Source: Chloroflexota bacterium
GTDB taxonomy: Bacteria > Chloroflexota > Anaerolineae > UBA4142
DNA: 64,000 nucleotides
Direction: 5' to 3'
NCBI GenBank assembly: GCA_023381515.1
Contig: JAMCQI010000070.1
Span: 3,806 to 67,805, forward strand
The notes beneath the pieces were generated by a model, which saw only the letters and a list, made by a program, of their open reading frames with translations, was not told where the DNA came from and made no database searches. Of this stretch, positions 39,946 to 48,319 are shown one piece after another (positions within the stretch are counted from its first letter, which is position 1; each line of letters starts with the position of its first letter). Made by a program: the position numbers and the translations under genes.

Positions 39946-41361
39946 TTAGCGAATCACGAGCGGCAAATAGATCTTGTAATTTGAATCGCCGACAATTGGA
40001 GTTGGCTGCGGCGTCGGCGAAGGCGTAGCCGGCGGCGAGGGAGAGGGCGAAGGCGAAGGCGGAGGATTTTTGGCACAATTGATGGTCCCGCTGTCCAGAG
40101 TGCTGCCCGACGTATTGATATACTTGTAGGCCAGGGTGCCGCCGGAGAGTTCCAACCGTAAGGCGCCATAGACAATGGTCGACGAGGTCGCGTCATAGCC
40201 GACCGCCAGCCGGCTGTCGGTCGTGATAAACTGCTGCAAGGAGTGGCCGCCCCCTCCGACGACGAATTCGGTGATCCCATTGGGACTGGGATTTCCGGAT
40301 CCATCCAGCGGCACCCAGCGCTGATAGTCATGGTCGTGGCCGTTCAGCACCACGCTCACCCCATTCTGTGCGAGAAGGGACCAAATCGCGTTCATCTGGG
40401 TCGCGGATCCCTCCGGTCCTACATTGTAAACCGGATGATGATAATAGACGACCGTGCAGGCTTTGCTGTTGGCGGCAAGGTCATTCTGCAGCCATTGATA
40501 TTGCGGCGAACCGGTGGAGGTTGGGACAAACTGAGCGTTCGAGTTAAGACTGATCCAGTGCCAGCCGCCGGCGTTAAAGCTGTAATAGTTCGGGACATTG
40601 TTCCAGTAAAAGGAATAGCCACTCGCCGACCCGGTCAGGTATTCGTGATTTCCAACCGTGGGGTCGGTAATGGAAGCGAACTTGCCGAAGAAATTGGACG
40701 GACCGTAATAGTTATAGAACTCGGACCAGGTCCCCTCATCGTAGACATCGCCCAGATAAAGAAAGAGATTCGGATTCCACGAGCTGAGGAGGTTGACCAC
40801 ATTGGTCTCGTTGCTCTCTCCGCCGGCCCCGTCGCCAACGGCGGCGGCCACAAATGGCTGACCCGGCTGGGGCGCCGTACCGGGGGAGGGGACAAACGTA
40901 TTTGTATTCACCGGCGGCGATATGATTCCATTGAGGAAGGTGACGCTGACCTGAACCGGCGAGGTCGTAAAGCCGTCATTCATCTTGGCCGTCGCCTGCA
41001 GAGTATAGGTGCCGTCTACAAAGTGATTGGTCGGCAAAGTGAATTGATAGGGCGCCGTGCTAAAGTAGGTCAGCAAATATTGGCTATTCAGTGTCGTACT
41101 GATCCGCGATACCTTGGGCGAGGTCCCCATGAACGAGAGGGAGAACGCGACCGTCGGCGTGCCGCTGAGGGTCGCGCCATCCTTCGGGCTCGTAATACAA
41201 AGCGTGGCCGTGTAGGCCGCCGTCGTGGGGCTGCTCGTACTGCAAGCCGGCCCGGAGGCCTGGGCGGATCTGGGCGACCGGGGCGTCATCAATGCGAGGC
41301 CAACGCCGCCGACAAGAAACAGGGCGAAAAGGAGGCGCTTGGAGTGTAGGCTGTTGAGCAT
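39946..41361 (-). CDS. Secreted purple-acid-phosphatase-like metallophosphoesterase with C-terminal YLPLV motif
   Basis: A 471-residue exported hydrolase: signal peptide (LLFALFLVGGVGLAL), a beta-sandwich domain (about 40-145), and a calcineurin-like core with intact metal ligands: VGDGAGG, FLYLGDVYDEG, TVGNHEY, VVYYHHPVY and LNGHDHDYQRW. It ends with a Pro/Ser/Thr linker and KIYLPLVIR, a terminal motif common on secreted Chloroflexota proteins. The start may also be the TTG at 41364, better spaced from GGAG. Last gene of the six-gene minus-strand operon. It probably acts on phosphoester groups of surface glycans or organic phosphate. Confidence 0.9.
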   Translation of the reverse strand: MLNSLHSKRLLFALFLVGGVGLALMTPRSPRSAQASGPACSTSSPTTAAYTATLCITSPKDGATLSGTPTVAFSLSFMGTSPKVSRISTTLNSQYLLTYFSTAPYQFTLPTNHFVDGTYTLQATAKMNDGFTTSPVQVSVTFLNGIISPPVNTNTFVPSPGTAPQPGQPFVAAAVGDGAGGESNETNVVNLLSSWNPNLFLYLGDVYDEGTWSEFYNYYGPSNFFGKFASITDPTVGNHEYLTGSASGYSFYWNNVPNYYSFNAGGWHWISLNSNAQFVPTSTGSPQYQWLQNDLAANSKACTVVYYHHPVYNVGPEGSATQMNAIWSLLAQNGVSVVLNGHDHDYQRWVPLDGSGNPSPNGITEFVVGGGGHSLQQFITTDSRLAVGYDATSSTIVYGALRLELSGGTLAYKYINTSGSTLDSGTINCAKNPPPSPSPSPSPPATPSPTPQPTPIVGDSNYKIYLPLVIR

Positions 41362-41380
41362 CAACTTGCATAGCTCCGTT

Positions 41381-43999
41381 CTATGGATGGGTCTCGATAA
41401 TGAGCTGAGGGGAGTGAGGACCCGTTTCGCGGCTGGCGAGGCTCAGCGCCGTCGGCCCGACCCCGACGAGCGCCAGGCTGTATGCCCCATTCCCTGTGAC
41501 GAGCGAGGTCACATCCACGTCCGTCCACGCGTCTGCCGTCAAGGGACCGGAGGCAGCGGCGATCGCCGGGGCATAGGGGGGTGCATTGATAAAATTGATG
41601 GCCTTTTCTGACCACTGCACATCCGTCACGGCATGGACCTCAAAACCGGTCTTGCTGTTGCTGTTCGCATAGACGCGGAGCGTCGCGTGCACCACGGGCG
41701 CTTGCAGGCCCACGACATTGAACCGCAAATAACTATGGACCTCGGGCGAAAGATCGACCCGCAAAACCTTGGCTGAGCCACGGTTCACGAGCGGATTATC
41801 AGAGCTCACATAAGCATCGGCGACGGGGATCAAGGAATAGAGAGTGCCGGTGGGCGTTGCCGTCGCCGTTGGCATCGGCAGCGCCGTTGCCGTCGGTAAC
41901 GCCGTTGCCGTCTCGGGCGCCGCCGGCGGAGTTCCACTCTGCGTCAAGGGTCCCGAAGCAGCCGCCCCGGCTCCGCTTTGGACAATCAATTGGGGAGCCG
42001 CCATCCCGGACTCGCGGCTCGCAAGACGAATCGCCGTATTGCTCGCGGCGACGATGGCGAGAGATACCGGGCCGTTCCCTTTGACGAGAGGCGTGACGTC
42101 CACCGTCGTCCAATTATTCGCCTTGAAAGGGCCGGAGGACTCGGGTCCGGGCGCCGTTAGCCCGGGGGCATTTTCATATGTAATGGTGCGCTCGTCCCAG
42201 GCGCTCCCCGCAACCGCGGCGACCGTGTAACCTCCGGCCGAATCGCTTTCCGCATAAATGCGCAAGGTGGCTTGCGTCACCGCCCCGGTCAAGCCTTCTA
42301 CGTCGAACCTCAGGTAACTGCGCACCGTGGGCGAGGCATCCGCCCGCAGCACTTGCGCCGTTCCGTAATTCTCATTTGGATGGGCCTCGCTCACATAAGC
42401 GTCAGCCGCCGGCGCAAACGTGAGCGTGAGGGCGCCTGGCGTTGTCAACGAAGCAGGCGCGGACATGTCCGAGTGATTTTCCGCTTCGTCAAAAGCGTCC
42501 ACTGTATATTGGTAGCGAGTTCGAGAGACGGCGTTCATGTCCTTGTAAGTCAAGGTCGTGCCATTGACGGTCGCGATGGCCTTCCCATCGCGGTAGATCG
42601 TATAGCCCGCCACTCCGGTATCATCGGTGGATTCATTCCACGTCAGGTCCACCTCGTTCCCGCTGACCGCTGTGGCGGTGAGGCCGGTCGGCACGCTCGG
42701 AGGCGTCGTGTCTTCGGGCGCGTGGCTGCACGCGACGACGCCGGAATCCAGCACTTGATCCTGCACGTCGACGTACTCGAAAGCGGCCCCGTGCGGATTT
42801 AGCTGTAGGCGAAGAGCGCCATACGCCTTGGGCGCTGCATCAAAACCGGCCGCCAACCGGCTGTCCGACCGGGCAAAAGCTTGCACGCTACTTCCCCCGG
42901 TCCCGACGACCAACTCGGTCGTGCCGTATTGGCTCGGATTGCCGGCCTGATCGAGAGGAACCCACCGCTGGTAATTATGGTTACCCCCCGTAAGGACCAA
43001 ATCCACACCGTGCTGAGCGAGCAAGGTCCACAACCCCTTCAGCCGGTCAGCATCCGTTCCACTCCCAAGGTCGAACACAGGATCATGAAAGTAGGCAATC
43101 GTGCATAGTGCCTTGTTCGCTTCCAAATTCTTGGCGAGCCATTGATACTGCGCGGACCCGGCATCGGTCTCATTGAATTGAGCCGTCGAGTCCAGACTAA
43201 TCAAGTGCCACCCGGCCACGTCGACGCTGTAATAGTGCGGCGGGTTGCCCCAATAATCGAAATAGCCGGTCGGGCTCTGCGGGCTCGCGTGCTCTTGATC
43301 CCCAACGGTGGGGTCGGTAATTGCCCGGAAGCGCCCGAAGAAAGACGACGGCGCATACCAGTTGTAGAACTCGACGGCGCTGCCGCCCGCGTAGACGTCT
43401 CCCAGATACAGGAACAAGTTGGGGTTCCACGCGCCGACAAGATCGGCCACCTCGCTCTCGGTCGCCTGGCCGGTGGCTCCATCGCCAGTCGCGGCGACAA
43501 GAAACGGCTTGCCGGGGGATGGAGGGAGACCCGTGCTGGGCTTGAAAGCCGGCGCCTCAGGCGTATGGGCGAGGCCGTTCTTGAAAACGACCTGGACCTG
43601 CACCGGCTGGAGGGCAAAGCCATCGGCCATCACGGCCAGAGCCTGCAAAGTGTGCGCGCCATCGGCAAAGTGATCGGTCGGGAGAACGAACGTATACGGT
43701 TGGGAGTGGCTGGTGAGCAGATACTGGCCGTCGAGAGAGTAGGTGATCTGTGCAATGCCCGGATTGGTACCGGTCACGTCCAGCGAAGCCGCCACCGGAC
43801 TGGCGCCGGTCAGCGTGGCACTGCCCCGGGGATTCGCGATACAGAGCGTAACGGCATATGCATGGGAAGCGGGCCCGCTCACACGGCAAGCCGAAGCCGC
43901 CACCCGCTCCACCCCCTGGAGGAGGACGAGAACGACGGCGAGCACGATGACGAGCAGCGGCAGGATGAGCCGTATGGATTTAGCGAGATAAAACTTCAC
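41381..43999 (-). CDS. Multidomain secreted metallophosphoesterase-like protein, probable pseudoenzyme, with FN3 and two DNRLRE domains
   Basis: 872 residues: an N-terminal anchor, a beta domain, a phosphoesterase-like core similar to the neighbour at 39946, a fibronectin-III domain (VPTGLTATAVSGNEVDLTW), then two DNRLRE/CBM-like domains (ADAYVSEAHPNENYGTAQVL with SYLRFDVEGL; DAYVSSDNPLVNRGSAKVL with SYLRFNVVGL) separated by a Thr/Pro linker. In the core, the catalytic GNHE is GDQE, HHP is HDP and GHDHDY is GGNHNY, so metal ligands are lost and activity is unlikely. GTG start overlaps the GH99-like stop by 4 nt. It may bind rather than cleave phosphoglycans. Confidence 0.88.
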   Translation of the reverse strand: MKFYLAKSIRLILPLLVIVLAVVLVLLQGVERVAASACRVSGPASHAYAVTLCIANPRGSATLTGASPVAASLDVTGTNPGIAQITYSLDGQYLLTSHSQPYTFVLPTDHFADGAHTLQALAVMADGFALQPVQVQVVFKNGLAHTPEAPAFKPSTGLPPSPGKPFLVAATGDGATGQATESEVADLVGAWNPNLFLYLGDVYAGGSAVEFYNWYAPSSFFGRFRAITDPTVGDQEHASPQSPTGYFDYWGNPPHYYSVDVAGWHLISLDSTAQFNETDAGSAQYQWLAKNLEANKALCTIAYFHDPVFDLGSGTDADRLKGLWTLLAQHGVDLVLTGGNHNYQRWVPLDQAGNPSQYGTTELVVGTGGSSVQAFARSDSRLAAGFDAAPKAYGALRLQLNPHGAAFEYVDVQDQVLDSGVVACSHAPEDTTPPSVPTGLTATAVSGNEVDLTWNESTDDTGVAGYTIYRDGKAIATVNGTTLTYKDMNAVSRTRYQYTVDAFDEAENHSDMSAPASLTTPGALTLTFAPAADAYVSEAHPNENYGTAQVLRADASPTVRSYLRFDVEGLTGAVTQATLRIYAESDSAGGYTVAAVAGSAWDERTITYENAPGLTAPGPESSGPFKANNWTTVDVTPLVKGNGPVSLAIVAASNTAIRLASRESGMAAPQLIVQSGAGAAASGPLTQSGTPPAAPETATALPTATALPMPTATATPTGTLYSLIPVADAYVSSDNPLVNRGSAKVLRVDLSPEVHSYLRFNVVGLQAPVVHATLRVYANSNSKTGFEVHAVTDVQWSEKAINFINAPPYAPAIAAASGPLTADAWTDVDVTSLVTGNGAYSLALVGVGPTALSLASRETGPHSPQLIIETHP

Positions 44000-45180
44000 G
44001 GGTTCGACGACCTTACATTGGGCAACTTGGATTCCGTGTTGGCCGTCCGACGACGGACGAGCGCGACGAGACTCACTCCCAGGACAAGAGCGATCAGGCC
44101 CAGCGCGGCGGCCTGGGCGAGCGGCCAGGGGTTGGTCCCAGCAGGGCCGATCGGGCCGGGATCGCTCGAATCAAAGCTGGGGATCACCGGCGGAGGAGTG
44201 TTTCGGATATCGGCGAGCACCCTGAGATAGAGGTCGCCATATTTCTGGCTCGGCTCGACGTAGGAATTCTCGCTAAACTCGTTCCAACTGATAAGCCCGA
44301 TGGCATCCGGAGATGATTGCATCGCCGTATTCATCTCTTGCCGGAGCACGGTGCCATTCTGCCGGTCAAGCACGGACGTGCCGCCGACGAGCCGGGCGTC
44401 GAACCCGGGCGCCGCGGGCGCGATCCACAAGCCCTGGTGGCTGTGGATTGCATCTGCCATCGCGTTGAGCTTGCTCGCGTAACCGGTAAAGGTATCCGGA
44501 TTGACGGAGGACCAATAGTAGGCGTCCCCATCCACGAGATCCGCCAGTCGTTCATATCCCTTGACATTCTTTTCTGACGCCAGGATCAAGAGACTGGACC
44601 GTCGTGGGGTTGTGACCTTTTGCACGTCCGCGCGGGAGAACTTCCATGTCCCCGACCAGATCACAAGGGGCTTGCCGTACAGGTCGAACACGGGATTGGT
44701 GCCATAGTGTTGGATAAAGTAATCGAGGTCGGCGGCCACCTTGTCCGCGGGAAGCGGATTGCGATTGAAATCCAGTCCTTCATAGATGATCGCCAATTTG
44801 AAATTCTCCGCCGCGGCGACCTGCACCAGCTTCGCCAGCCGTGCGTCCAGCGCATCCGTGCTCTTCCAACTGACGATGAATCCATTGATCCCGGCCTCCT
44901 TGGCCCATTGAATGTGCTGGCGCATCACGTTGACATCGTCGCTCGAATAGCGACCGAGGAGAGGATAATCCATTTTGGCGCGGTCCCAGGAAGTAGGGTC
45001 GAACCAGATGTAATAGTAGGCGAGGAGCGGCGTGGGATCCTTGGGCAGGCTGCTTCGACCGGCGACGGCCGGCGGACCGGATGTGATCAGGCCGAGCGCG
45101 AGGACAAACAGCGCCGCCGCTCCCACAGCCAGGCCGCGTCTCTTCTCCCGGACCCATCCAAGGAATCGTCTTGACCTCAT
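43996..45180 (-). CDS. GH99-like (endo-alpha-mannosidase family) glycoside hydrolase, membrane-anchored
   Basis: A 394-residue protein with an N-terminal hydrophobic signal and a C-terminal helix (LAQAAALGLIALVLGVSLVALV) plus basic tail. The catalytic domain opens PLLAYYYIWFDPTSW, continues NVMRQHIQWAKEAGINGFIVSW, and has the paired-glutamate motif in ISWNEFSENSYVEP, equivalent to NEWxE of GH99. GH99 enzymes cleave internal alpha-1,2-mannosidic bonds. It overlaps both neighbours by 4 nt (ATGA, GTGA). The same domain is fused to a phosphoesterase at 55015-57123, supporting a joint function. Confidence 0.83.
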   Translation of the reverse strand: MRSRRFLGWVREKRRGLAVGAAALFVLALGLITSGPPAVAGRSSLPKDPTPLLAYYYIWFDPTSWDRAKMDYPLLGRYSSDDVNVMRQHIQWAKEAGINGFIVSWKSTDALDARLAKLVQVAAAENFKLAIIYEGLDFNRNPLPADKVAADLDYFIQHYGTNPVFDLYGKPLVIWSGTWKFSRADVQKVTTPRRSSLLILASEKNVKGYERLADLVDGDAYYWSSVNPDTFTGYASKLNAMADAIHSHQGLWIAPAAPGFDARLVGGTSVLDRQNGTVLRQEMNTAMQSSPDAIGLISWNEFSENSYVEPSQKYGDLYLRVLADIRNTPPPVIPSFDSSDPGPIGPAGTNPWPLAQAAALGLIALVLGVSLVALVRRRTANTESKLPNVRSSNP

Positions 45181-46847
45181 GATCGATCGCTCTCCTCCAC
45201 TCTGCCGCGCCTTTGGTTCGGGATTCCAACTCCGGCGCGTGCTGCCGCGTAACGGCGCGGCAGCGCGACCGTCATCCCATTCCAGAGCCAGCGGCGCAGG
45301 CGCGGCTGACCGATCAAGAGCAAGCCGGGGCCCAGGAAAAGCGCCGTGAGAAGCCCGAGACCGATATCCAGATAGCTGATGATGAGCAAGACGACATCTT
45401 GATCACGCGACATTTGAAGCGGGGCTTGAGGAGAAATCCCGGGGACGGTTTGGACATTGACCTTGTACAAACCGCGTGCGAGTGACACCACATTCGCCTG
45501 GCCGTGCGAATCGAGTGGAATGATCTGAACGGAATTGTCCGGAAACTGGAGCCGCAGGCTCGATCCGATGGGGAAACCAAAAATCATATCCCGAGATTCG
45601 AAATGGGCCGTAAAAAGGAGGAGCTGAATTTGCCAAATGTCATTGGGATGCACGTAAAAGCGCTGCTGCATCTGGCTCACGACGTTGGTCCCATTGATCG
45701 TGACCCCCATGACGGAATACTGGAGCGGGCTTTCCTCAAGCCCCGTGAGTCGATTCTCGACCCGCAGCGCGGGCAGCCACTGCATCTGGTCACTCGGATA
45801 GGTGTAGGTCGCGCCATCGCTCCCCTTGATGGTGATATCCGTCACCCGTTTGGGGTCCACGCGATGGGACTCGAGGTCCACAAAGCTCCATCCGGCCCTG
45901 TAACTGATATTGAATCCGACTTCGAGAGGAACTCCATCGGATGGGATGGTCACATCGTGGTAGGAAGTGAAGACATTATCACTCCAGCGCGCGAAGCTGA
46001 TCCGCATGTCGTTTTGATTCGAGGTGTAGGGAAGGAGGTCGATATGGTAGACACCAGGGGCCGTGACTGCAAGACGCGCTCTGCCGTCCTTGTCGGATAC
46101 AAAGGTCTGCCCGTTGGCCGTAAAGCGCACGCCCGATAGCGCCGGCACGGTTTGCACCTCGATTTCCAGCGGCCTGATCTCTATCTCCATAGTGGCGCTG
46201 GCCGGAGCATCCAGCTGCGAGCCCTTGAAGGTAACGACCACAGCATAGCTGCCGCTGCCCAAGCCGCGCGGTAAAGGTAGGGAGGCCGTCCCAGTTTCGT
46301 CGGTGGTGGCAGTGGCTTGGGCTTGTCCATTAACGGAGAGGTCGAGCGCTTCGCCTGCCATCGGGCTTCCAGCACCGTCGGCCAAGTGGGCCGTAATGGA
46401 GGCACTCTTTCCCAGCGGTATGGGCCCCAGGGGATCCAAGGTCAGGTGGGACTCGCCAGTGCCGGCGACGTCCAAGCCCTGAGTAATCTGGACCGGCTGA
46501 TGGCCGGGGGTTCCATTGAAAATGGCCGTCAAGCGGTAGACCCCGGGAGACAGGCTGTGGATCAAGTAGCTGGCCATGCCGTTCTCATCCGTCTGCCCTT
46601 GTCGGGGATTGTCTCCATTGAGGGACAACTGAATCCCCACACCTGCGATGGGTGTGCCCGGCACGGTCGTCAGGCGAATGACGACCGTGAACTGCCTGTC
46701 TTTGCGCACAGGCCCCGTCGGTTGCAGGAAAGTGATGAGGCTCGGCTCCCCCGGTCCGGAAGCGCTCGCCGCAGGGGCGAACGCGAGCAGAGAAAAGAGC
46801 GTGAGCACTACGGCCAGCCACGCACGCCCCATTCGGCGCCCGATCAT
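45177..46847 (-). CDS. Exported Ig-like domain protein with C-terminal membrane helix
   Basis: A 556-residue protein: a signal peptide (AWLAVVLTLFSLLAFAPAAS), at least three bacterial Ig/Big-type beta domains with the repeated pattern G-x-P-I/M-A-G-x-x-x-x-L-S-(L/V)-N-G (TPIAGVGIQLSLNG, SPMAGEALDLSVNG), further beta-rich sequence, then a transmembrane helix (ISYLDIGLGLLTALFLGPGLLLI) and a basic tail. Surface scaffold or adhesin-like; no enzymatic motif. The frame extends upstream to 46916, but the ATG at 46847 overlaps the previous stop (ATGA) and is used. Confidence 0.82.
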   Translation of the reverse strand: MIGRRMGRAWLAVVLTLFSLLAFAPAASASGPGEPSLITFLQPTGPVRKDRQFTVVIRLTTVPGTPIAGVGIQLSLNGDNPRQGQTDENGMASYLIHSLSPGVYRLTAIFNGTPGHQPVQITQGLDVAGTGESHLTLDPLGPIPLGKSASITAHLADGAGSPMAGEALDLSVNGQAQATATTDETGTASLPLPRGLGSGSYAVVVTFKGSQLDAPASATMEIEIRPLEIEVQTVPALSGVRFTANGQTFVSDKDGRARLAVTAPGVYHIDLLPYTSNQNDMRISFARWSDNVFTSYHDVTIPSDGVPLEVGFNISYRAGWSFVDLESHRVDPKRVTDITIKGSDGATYTYPSDQMQWLPALRVENRLTGLEESPLQYSVMGVTINGTNVVSQMQQRFYVHPNDIWQIQLLLFTAHFESRDMIFGFPIGSSLRLQFPDNSVQIIPLDSHGQANVVSLARGLYKVNVQTVPGISPQAPLQMSRDQDVVLLIISYLDIGLGLLTALFLGPGLLLIGQPRLRRWLWNGMTVALPRRYAAARAGVGIPNQRRGRVEESDRS

Positions 46848-48319
46848 ACCCAGGGCCCCCCTCGTGAAAATTCGGCGTCGATCGGCGGAAGGCGCCGCCG
46901 GTGCACGAGTGCCCATCCGATCACGCCGACGGCGAGCAAGAGCGCCGTCCCATAAAAGGCATAAATGAGGAAAATGTTGGGCACGCGCGGTTCGGGTGCC
47001 CCGCGCACCGAAGAGACAAACTCGGGGGCACGCGGCGGCTGGGCAAAGTCAAAGGCCTCCAAAAAGTTGTTGGCTTGGGCATCGCGACTCGTGATCGGCT
47101 GCAGCCCCCAATTCTCCTCGATGAACTTGAGCATCGAGGTATAGTCGAGCTGAGTGCTGTCGATCAAGTGCTTGCGCGCGTATGGGCTGATCAGCAGGCA
47201 AGGGACCCGGAACCCGTAACCGTAAGCATCCACCTGCGGTGGCGGCACGTGATCGTACCAGCCGCCCCAATCGTCGTAGGCGAGCATAAAGGCCGAACTG
47301 TCCCACGAACTGCTGCGCTCAAGCTCCTGCAAGAGCTGCTTGACGAACTTTTCGCCCGATTGGATTCTTCCCGGCGGATGTTCGCTCGCACCGGAGGGAA
47401 CGATATAGGAGACGGCCGGCAGGGTGCCGTCGTTGAGGTCTTGATAGTATTGACTCAGGTCGACGATGTGGCTCATCAGCTTGGGGTCGTCCAGGAAGCG
47501 ATCCATATTCAAGAGGGGCACCCAGATGACCTGAGACTCCCGGTTCGCGTTCTGGGCGCCATTCTGAAAGAGTTGATTGACCGTGCGATAGTTGATCGTG
47601 GGATCATAGTTCTGAACATAGAATTTCCAGGAGATCCCTTTTTCGTCCAGCCGGTCAAAGATCGTCGTCATGTCGGCATAGCCCGGCCCTTGGGCGCTCG
47701 GTTGCAAGGGCTGGGCGGCGACCCAATAGGCATGGTTGGCGAAACTGCCGTCCATCGCCGAGCTGAACCAGCGGTCGAAGAGAACAAAGTTATCGGCAAG
47801 ATTCCAGTAGTAAGAAATATCCGAACCATCGTAATACCCCATCGCGATGCGCCCGTCCACGTTCCGCTGCATCAAGGCAGAGACGAATCCATCCATCTTG
47901 CCATTGTCGAACTGGGCCTGCGCGATGGGGCGGCTTTCGCCCAACTCGGTGATGGGCTGGTCGCCGAGATGAAACGGCTTGACGCACTGCTTGTCCGACG
48001 CCGACAAGGGATCGACTGGCATACAGACATTGGCGGGGATGCCCTCGGCACCCGGATAGGTGCCAAAGTAATTGTCGAAGGTGTGGTTCTCTTGCAGGAG
48101 CGTGATGAAATGTTTGATGGGCGTCCGCGTGGGCGGATCCGCTTGAGGCCCTTGGGCATGCGCCGCCCCGGCACCCGTCAACAGGGCCAGACCGATCGAA
48201 AGCAGCGCTGTCATTGCGAAAGTTCGTCGCCCGTCATTGCGAAGGTTCGACCATCGGGGTTTGGATGGACGAACCCGAAGCAATCCCCAAGTTGCACGGA
48301 GACGGGGGAGCGGTCTCAT
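46844..48319 (-). CDS. Secreted phosphoesterase (phospholipase C/acid phosphatase family), membrane-anchored
   Basis: A 491-residue alkaline-phosphatase-superfamily enzyme. The catalytic domain starts IKHFITLLQENHTFDNYFGTYPG, in which ENHTFDNYF is the PLC-type metal-binding motif, then MDGFV, SAMDGSFANHAYWVAAQP, LAYDDWGGWYDHVPPP and GFRVPCLLISPYAR. A C-terminal helix (FLIYAFYGTALLLAVGVIGW) anchors it. Residues about 13-35 before the signal peptide are encoded by a GTCATTGCGAA-type repeat, so the true signal may start at Met36 (48214). The annotated ATG overlaps the GT39 stop by 4 nt. Paralogue of 15253-16269. Confidence 0.9.
   Translation of the reverse strand: MRPLPRLRATWGLLRVRPSKPRWSNLRNDGRRTFAMTALLSIGLALLTGAGAAHAQGPQADPPTRTPIKHFITLLQENHTFDNYFGTYPGAEGIPANVCMPVDPLSASDKQCVKPFHLGDQPITELGESRPIAQAQFDNGKMDGFVSALMQRNVDGRIAMGYYDGSDISYYWNLADNFVLFDRWFSSAMDGSFANHAYWVAAQPLQPSAQGPGYADMTTIFDRLDEKGISWKFYVQNYDPTINYRTVNQLFQNGAQNANRESQVIWVPLLNMDRFLDDPKLMSHIVDLSQYYQDLNDGTLPAVSYIVPSGASEHPPGRIQSGEKFVKQLLQELERSSSWDSSAFMLAYDDWGGWYDHVPPPQVDAYGYGFRVPCLLISPYARKHLIDSTQLDYTSMLKFIEENWGLQPITSRDAQANNFLEAFDFAQPPRAPEFVSSVRGAPEPRVPNIFLIYAFYGTALLLAVGVIGWALVHRRRLPPIDAEFSRGGPWV
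48208..48290. repeat. GTCATTGCGAA repeat at the phosphoesterase N-terminus
   Basis: GTCATTGCGAAAGTTCGTCG and GTCATTGCGAAGGTTCGACC, then GACGAACCCGAAGCAATCCCC, belong to the same dispersed family as 18389 and 33230. The block lies inside the 5' end of the coding sequence on the opposite strand. Confidence 0.7.
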
